A DNA stretch of 64,000 nucleotides from Rhodocyclaceae bacterium (GTDB lineage Bacteria; Pseudomonadota; Gammaproteobacteria; Burkholderiales; Rhodocyclaceae): assembly GCA_008080565.1 (NCBI GenBank), contig VIKE01000008.1, forward strand, positions 115,709-179,708. Direction: 5' to 3'. Below are positions 63,990 to 64,000 of this stretch, piece after piece. Positions within the stretch are counted from its first letter, which is position 1, and each line of letters starts with the position of its first letter. The notes beneath the pieces were generated by a model, which was not told the DNA's origin, did no database searches, and worked only from the letters and a program-made list of their open reading frames with translations. The translations under genes were made by a program, and so were the position numbers.

Positions 63990-64000
63990 TTACGCCCCGT
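63986..64000 (+). CDS. start of next gene, presumably traB
   Basis: ATGATTACGCCCCGT begins a new frame overlapping the traK stop as ATGA. Only five codons (MITPR) fall in the window. Gene order in F-type systems predicts traB. Confidence 0.5.

Overview
The window looks like DNA from a high-GC betaproteobacterium, most plausibly a Rhodocyclales member (Dechloromonas/Azonexus-like). That assignment is inference from gene content, such as NrtS, paired TIGR04282/04283-type glycosyltransferases, DUF3047 and an anaerobic-type cobalamin cluster. No rRNA or tRNA gene was seen that could fix the taxonomy.

Layout. (1) 1-5.6 kb: a co-directional run with a DUF3047 tail, MTA phosphorylase, two small glycosyl/nucleotidyltransferase-like proteins, an FAD oxidoreductase, an HD-GYP phosphodiesterase, NrtS and a sigma factor with a zinc-finger anti-sigma-like protein. 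(2) 6.2-6.8 kb: an IS200-type element with both end hairpins. (3) 6.9-17.1 kb: first block of a probable integrative conjugative element (ICE): DUF1173 protein, degenerate tyrosine recombinase, AlpA-like regulator, DUF1845/AcaB-like protein, small orphan ORFs, a GHKL ATPase, a zinc-ribbon/Toprim primase and a 5'-damaged DUF932 gene. (4) 17.5-30.7 kb: cobalamin block. A B12 riboswitch precedes a 12-gene operon for cobalt uptake (CbiMNQO) and corrin-ring synthesis (CobM/CbiF, CbiX, CbiC, CbiD, CbiET, CobI/CbiL, CbiG, CobJ/CbiH). A second B12 riboswitch precedes a TonB-dependent receptor. (5) 31.2-36.4 kb: second ICE block: FlhD/FlhC-like activator pair (FlhC frameshifted), MobH/TraI_2 relaxase, TraD coupling protein and a DUF4400 (TraJ-like) protein. 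(6) 36.5-59.5 kb: second non-ICE block: a broken CzcCBA efflux operon with a PII-like gene, CadR with a divergent cation transporter, a His-tailed EamA permease, YnfA, an ArsR-rhodanese regulator with sulfur-related genes, a MacAB/TolC-like exporter with a two-component system, and DUF4395. (7) 60-64 kb: third ICE block: lytic transglycosylase, OmpA-like lipoprotein, pilin candidate and TraL-TraE-TraK-TraB of an F-type type IV secretion system.

How it fits together. The three ICE blocks keep the gene order known from SXT/R391-type elements: FlhDC-type activator, traI-traD-traJ, then traL-E-K-B. They are separated by two cargo-like blocks. The second lies between the traJ-like gene and traL, the position of a known insertion hotspot in SXT/R391. 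The cobalamin block sits between the replication/maintenance block and the activator/relaxase block, so corrin synthesis and B12 uptake may be ICE cargo. The ICE ends and the true integrase are not identified inside the window.

A striking secondary feature is the number of damaged genes: DUF932, flhC, czcA, czcC, two sulfur-island genes, a MacB-like ATPase, traL and traE. The lesions are small indels, internal deletions or one nonsense codon. They mean either a decaying, probably transfer-defective element or systematic assembly errors. Reads would settle which.
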